Shown here: positions 12,387-12,893 of the stretch, one piece after another | How positions within the stretch are numbered: the stretch's first letter is position 1 | Layout of the letters: each line of letters begins with the position of its first letter | DNA from: Natrialbaceae archaeon Tc-Br11_E2g1 | GTDB taxonomy: Archaea > Halobacteriota > Halobacteria > Halobacteriales > Natrialbaceae | Reading direction: 5' to 3' | Length of the DNA stretch: 12,893 nucleotides | Assembly (NCBI GenBank): GCA_001564255.1 | Contig: LKNC01000055.1 | Location: forward strand, 1 to 12,893 | Notes under the pieces: generated by a model | The model's input: only the letters and a program-made list of their open reading frames with translations | Told to the model about the DNA's origin: nothing | The model's database searches: none | Position numbers and translations under genes: made by a program

Positions 12387-12893
12387 CTACCGTTCCTCGA
12401 GTCGTGTCGCAACCGTTTGTAACTGCCGTCGGTGAAACGCGATCGACTCTGTGGGTTCGAGTTCGGGGTACTGTGGATTCGTCACGACACCGCTCGAATC
12501 AACAGCACTGTCGGCGATCGCAGCCACCCGGTGTTCCGGGCGGATCTCCGGGTACGGGCGAACACTCGAGTACCCATCCCTGAACGCTGCTCGAAGCGTT
12601 TCCGGGGTAACACCGTACCAGTCGGCGATGAGGTATTCGGCGTTTACGACCGCCAGTGATGCGGGTGCAGCTAGGGGTGCTTCCCAGTCGACGATCGCGG
12701 TGATCCCCCTACCGTCGACCAGTGTGTTTCCAGGTCGGAAATCCCACTGGTAGAGGTGTGCTGGCGGGTTGTGCCCGGGTACGGCACCCCTGATGAACAT
12801 TTGCAACTCCGTCCGGAGTGGCTCGAACGGCTCGGGAAGCCGTCGGATGGCCTCGAGTCCGTACTCGGTGAACCACTCGCCCCACTCGTCTCG
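12387..12893 (-). CDS. phosphotransferase (aminoglycoside phosphotransferase / choline-kinase-like fold), N-terminus beyond window
   Basis: The last 168 residues of a soluble kinase-like protein; the frame is open to the right edge. The C-lobe motifs are present. The catalytic loop Q49-W-D51-FRPG-N56 is followed by TLVDGRG and the metal-binding IVDWE (67-71, D69). A helical segment (ASLAVVNAEYLIADW) characteristic of APH and choline/homoserine-kinase relatives comes next. The family loop is HxDxxxxN; here the histidine is glutamine, while the catalytic Asp and the metal-binding Asn and Asp are kept. Substrates in this family are small hydroxylated molecules such as choline, ethanolamine, sugars and aminoglycosides. 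Beside a CDP-alcohol phosphatidyltransferase and a flippase it could phosphorylate a headgroup or sugar. The C-terminal 50 residues are acidic and poorly defined. Confidence 0.85.
   Translation of the reverse strand, partial: RDEWGEWFTEYGLEAIRRLPEPFEPLRTELQMFIRGAVPGHNPPAHLYQWDFRPGNTLVDGRGITAIVDWEAPLAAPASLAVVNAEYLIADWYGVTPETLRAAFRDGYSSVRPYPEIRPEHRVAAIADSAVDSSGVVTNPQYPELEPTESIAFHRRQLQTVATRLEER

Noticed and set aside
1..12893. CRISPR arrays, insertion sequences, integrases, rRNA or tRNA genes
   Set aside because: No regularly spaced repeats, transposase or integrase motifs, or convincing RNA gene folds were seen on either strand.

Overview
The window looks like chromosomal DNA of an extremely halophilic archaeon (class Halobacteria). 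The base composition is GC-rich, the predicted proteins are rich in Asp and Glu, and almost every start lacks a Shine-Dalgarno sequence. Several starts sit about 26 bases after a TATA-like box, as expected for leaderless haloarchaeal transcripts. GTP cyclohydrolase III (ArfA) is also an archaeal enzyme. The genus cannot be read from the sequence. Genes are tightly packed, and the longest stretch without a gene is about 144 bases.

Left part (1-4474). Three minus-strand genes lead off the left edge: a flavin-reductase-like flavoprotein, a small zinc-ribbon protein and an Mrp/NBP35-type ATPase whose C-terminus is cut by the edge. An HxlR-type regulator carrying the family's N-terminal cysteine is divergent from the flavoprotein. 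Two short perfect dyads lie in their shared 99-base promoter. Next come a large rhomboid membrane protease with an unusual C-terminal extracytoplasmic domain and, divergent from it, a 46-residue single-span membrane protein.

Right part (4596-12893). This is a cell-surface or lipid-conjugate cluster, visibly less GC-rich than the rhomboid gene. In order it holds an FkbM methyltransferase (-), a PAP2-type lipid phosphatase/transferase (+) and a six-gene minus-strand series. Read in the direction of transcription, that series is arfA (GTP cyclohydrolase III), a zinc-less MDR dehydrogenase, an anchored hypothetical protein, a 144-base gap, a multi-span membrane protein, a ParB/Srx-fold protein and a CDP-alcohol phosphatidyltransferase. 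Four of the five junctions overlap, touch or lie within 2 bases, so it is probably one or two operons. A Wzx-like flippase (+) is divergent from arfA. An aminoglycoside-phosphotransferase-fold kinase (-) runs off the right edge.

How the genes may work together (inference). A GTP ring-opening enzyme and a dehydrogenase are translationally coupled and followed by a CDP-alcohol phosphatidyltransferase. A PAP2 enzyme, a flippase, a small-molecule-kinase-like protein and a methyltransferase lie beside them. This suggests synthesis, attachment to an archaeal lipid, modification and export of a phosphate-linked molecule that may be GTP-derived. The alternative is that arfA supplies only flavin/F420 and sits here by chance. 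The cluster is the best candidate in the window for an undescribed system.
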